Shown here piece after piece: positions 62,422 to 64,000 of a DNA stretch of 64,000 bases. The position numbers and the translations under genes were made by a program. The stretch is from Nocardioides bruguierae. Its GTDB lineage: Bacteria > Actinomycetota > Actinomycetes > Propionibacteriales > Nocardioidaceae. The notes beneath the pieces are model-generated. The model was not told where the DNA came from, did no database searches, and worked only from the letters and a program-made list of their open reading frames with translations. The stretch is taken from positions 186,001-250,000 of the forward strand of contig NZ_JAMOIL010000002.1 in assembly GCF_023656415.1 (NCBI RefSeq). The letters run 5' to 3'. Position 1 is the first letter of the stretch. Every line of letters begins with the position of its first letter.

Positions 62422-64000
62422 TCAGTCGATCACGTCGTAGGCGTCGGCCCCCTCCATCAGCGGCACGCGCTGGGTGAAGCCGGAGCGGGAGCCGGGCAGC
62501 AGGAACAGCGTCCCGTTGGCCTTCGCGCGGACGACCAGGTCGGCGTAGCGGCCCAGGCGGGCGGAGGCGATGCCGGTGATCTGGTTGTACCGCTTCACCG
62601 TCAGGCCCAGCGTGGTGCCGTCCAGCAGGCCGCCCGGCCCGTTGCCGTCGAAGAGGGCGAGGTTCTCGCCCTGACGGAAGAGGGTGTCGGGGGCGCCGTC
62701 GGCGTCCCAGCGGCCGATGCCGATCTGCCGGGTGCCACGGATGGCGCTGTGCGCGGTGTAGCTGCTGCCGAGCGTGCGTGCACCGCGGCCGGGGTAGATC
62801 CGCAGCGAGCCCTTGCGCGGCTGGCCCTGGAGGTCCGGCCAGCCGTCGCCGGTGACGTCACCGACGACCTCGAGGAGCCGCACCCCGCTCATGTCGGAGG
62901 CCAGCTTCACCGGCTTGCCGAACGAGCCACGCCCGTCACCGCGACGCAGCTGGAGCACGCCCTTGCCGTTGCGCACGATCAGGTCGCCGAAGCCGTCGCC
63001 GTCCCAGTCGCCGGCGTTGAGGATCAGCGTCGCCGACGCCAGCCGGAGCCCGGTGTCGACCGGGGCGCCGGTCTCGTAGGTGCCGTTGTTGACCGCGGCC
63101 ACCAGGTTGCCGCCGCGACGCAGCAGCAGGTCCGGGGAGTCGTTGCCCCGCAGGTCGAACCCACCGGCCACCATGACGCCACGCTTGATCTTGCCGATGG
63201 AGCCGACGCCGCCACCGACGGTGCCGTCGCCGCGGCCGAGCAGGATCGTCCCGGTGCCGTCGGAGGTGCGCGCCAGCAGGTCGCGGTGACCGTCCTCGTT
63301 CCAGTCCCCGGCGGCCACGACGTTCTTCCAGGAGACCGCCTCGGCCGCCCGCACCGGCTTGCCGAAGGTGCGCCCGGCACCGGGGTGCAGCACGAGGTTG
63401 CCGCCCGGGGTGAGGCCGGCGACGTCGGGGTTCCCGTCCTCGTCCAGGTCACCGACGCCGACGAGCCGCGTGTAGCGCGACCAGTCGTCGTCGAGGACGC
63501 GGGCGCGGAACCGACCCGGCTTGGCGCCGAGCAGCAGCATCGGGGCGCCGGTCTCGGCGTCGACGGCGACCAGGTCGTTCTTGCCGTCGCCGTTCGCGTC
63601 ACCGATGGCGGTGACCATCTCCTGGCCCCGGGTGGCCCGCACGGTGCGGGTGGGGGCACCGAAGCCGCCGTCCTCCAGCCCCGGCATGACGTCGAGGGAG
63701 CCGTCCTCGTTGACGCCCAGCAGGTCGCGGATGCCGTCGCGGGTGATGTCGCGCGTCAGGACCAGCCCGGTGTAGTCGCGCATGTCGGCCCCGACGGCGA
63801 CGCCGACCACCTTCGTGAAGCGGCTGACCCCGCCGGTCGGCACGACGAGCACCTCGCCGTCCTTCGCGCGCCGCACCACCAGGTCGGGGTGCCGACTGCC
63901 GAGCAGGTCGCTGCGGAGGTCGCGCCCCGACCAGCCGACCTGGGCGGCGGCGGCGAGCTTCCGGATGCGGCCGATCTTGTTGTACAGGTACTGGCCGGGG
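62422..64000 (-). CDS. FG-GAP/VCBS repeat protein, C-terminal part
   Basis: The last 526 residues of a protein that enters from beyond 64000; the frame stays open to the edge. It is built from FG-GAP-like repeats about 45 residues long, each with a calcium-binding-like Asp box, for example 'GVGDLDEDGNPDVAGLT', 'AAGDWNEDGHRDLLART', 'NAGDWDGDGFGDLIVRN' and 'VVGDVTGDGWPDLQGQ'. Repeats of this kind form a beta-propeller in secreted surface proteins, sometimes attached to a hydrolase domain that would lie outside the window. No enzyme domain is seen in this part. A hairpin follows its stop codon. Confidence 0.85.
   Translation of the reverse strand, partial: PGQYLYNKIGRIRKLAAAAQVGWSGRDLRSDLLGSRHPDLVVRRAKDGEVLVVPTGGVSRFTKVVGVAVGADMRDYTGLVLTRDITRDGIRDLLGVNEDGSLDVMPGLEDGGFGAPTRTVRATRGQEMVTAIGDANGDGKNDLVAVDAETGAPMLLLGAKPGRFRARVLDDDWSRYTRLVGVGDLDEDGNPDVAGLTPGGNLVLHPGAGRTFGKPVRAAEAVSWKNVVAAGDWNEDGHRDLLARTSDGTGTILLGRGDGTVGGGVGSIGKIKRGVMVAGGFDLRGNDSPDLLLRRGGNLVAAVNNGTYETGAPVDTGLRLASATLILNAGDWDGDGFGDLIVRNGKGVLQLRRGDGRGSFGKPVKLASDMSGVRLLEVVGDVTGDGWPDLQGQPRKGSLRIYPGRGARTLGSSYTAHSAIRGTRQIGIGRWDADGAPDTLFRQGENLALFDGNGPGGLLDGTTLGLTVKRYNQITGIASARLGRYADLVVRAKANGTLFLLPGSRSGFTQRVPLMEGADAYDVID

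Overview
The window is very GC-rich throughout, with almost continuous coding sequence, many GTG starts and no rRNA, tRNA, CRISPR array, prophage or insertion sequence that I can see. Several actinobacterial marker genes are present (mtrA-mtrB-lpqB, a whiB2-type WhiB protein, fbiA/fbiB for coenzyme F420, moeZ, DUF3107, DUF3499 and Rv3235 families, long-form hpf). The gene order follows the conserved actinobacterial chromosome (Mycobacterium blocks Rv3206c-Rv3213c, Rv1229c-Rv1233c and Rv3235-Rv3264c). I infer a chromosomal segment of a high-GC actinomycete, most likely a Nocardioides-like member of the Propionibacteriales; genus is not proven by the sequence.

Layout. 1-3000: the 5' part of a PAS sensor protein, an alkyltransferase-like protein and two tandem secreted serine proteases, one of them frameshifted. 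3000-17400: housekeeping block with moeZ, a TetR regulator, DUF3107, a ferritin-like protein, an RhlE-type helicase, a lipoprotein, an L,D-transpeptidase and a ParA-type ATPase; then a short-chain dehydrogenase, a hydrolase, a PHP phosphoesterase, DUF6758, a histidine phosphatase, a POT peptide transporter and a K+ channel. 17400-24900: accessory region with a MaoC hydratase, a DUF6174 lipoprotein, four sulfotransferase-like paralogues and an acyl-CoA dehydrogenase. 24900-28700: MgtE-like CBS protein, DUF1003, Mrp, TatB. 28600-33200: a possible Sm-like protein, then LysM and Rv3235-family proteins, a glycosyltransferase-like protein and an LPG-synthase-like membrane protein.

33300-46700: secA, a YcaQ-like glycosylase, a LuxR response regulator, hpf with a long leader that may hold a raiA-type structured RNA, comF, lpqB, mtrB, mtrA and ahcY. 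46900-50200: DUF808, an acyltransferase and a SIS protein. 50200-61500: Trm112-like, manB, DUF3499, an Rv3259-like protein, DUF5719, a very large membrane glycosyltransferase, whiB, fbiA, fbiB and manC. 61500-64000: a TIGR03089 protein and the C-terminal part of an FG-GAP repeat protein.

How the genes work together. ManB and ManC bracket the right-hand block and supply mannose-1-phosphate and GDP-mannose for envelope glycans, next to the large glycosyltransferase and the SIS protein. MtrAB-LpqB, the L,D-transpeptidase, the LysM protein and WhiB link the region to envelope growth and division. FbiA and a short FbiB make F420. A recurring feature is a TAnnnT -10 box ending 6-8 bases before the start codon, with no ribosome-binding site, which points to widespread leaderless transcription. 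GC-rich hairpins lie between many convergent genes. The most unusual items are the sulfotransferase-like quartet, the long hpf leader, the mirrored CGTTTGC boxes near 29.3 kb, a 23-bp tandem repeat at 31.1 kb and a dispersed-repeat-like element at 37.75 kb.
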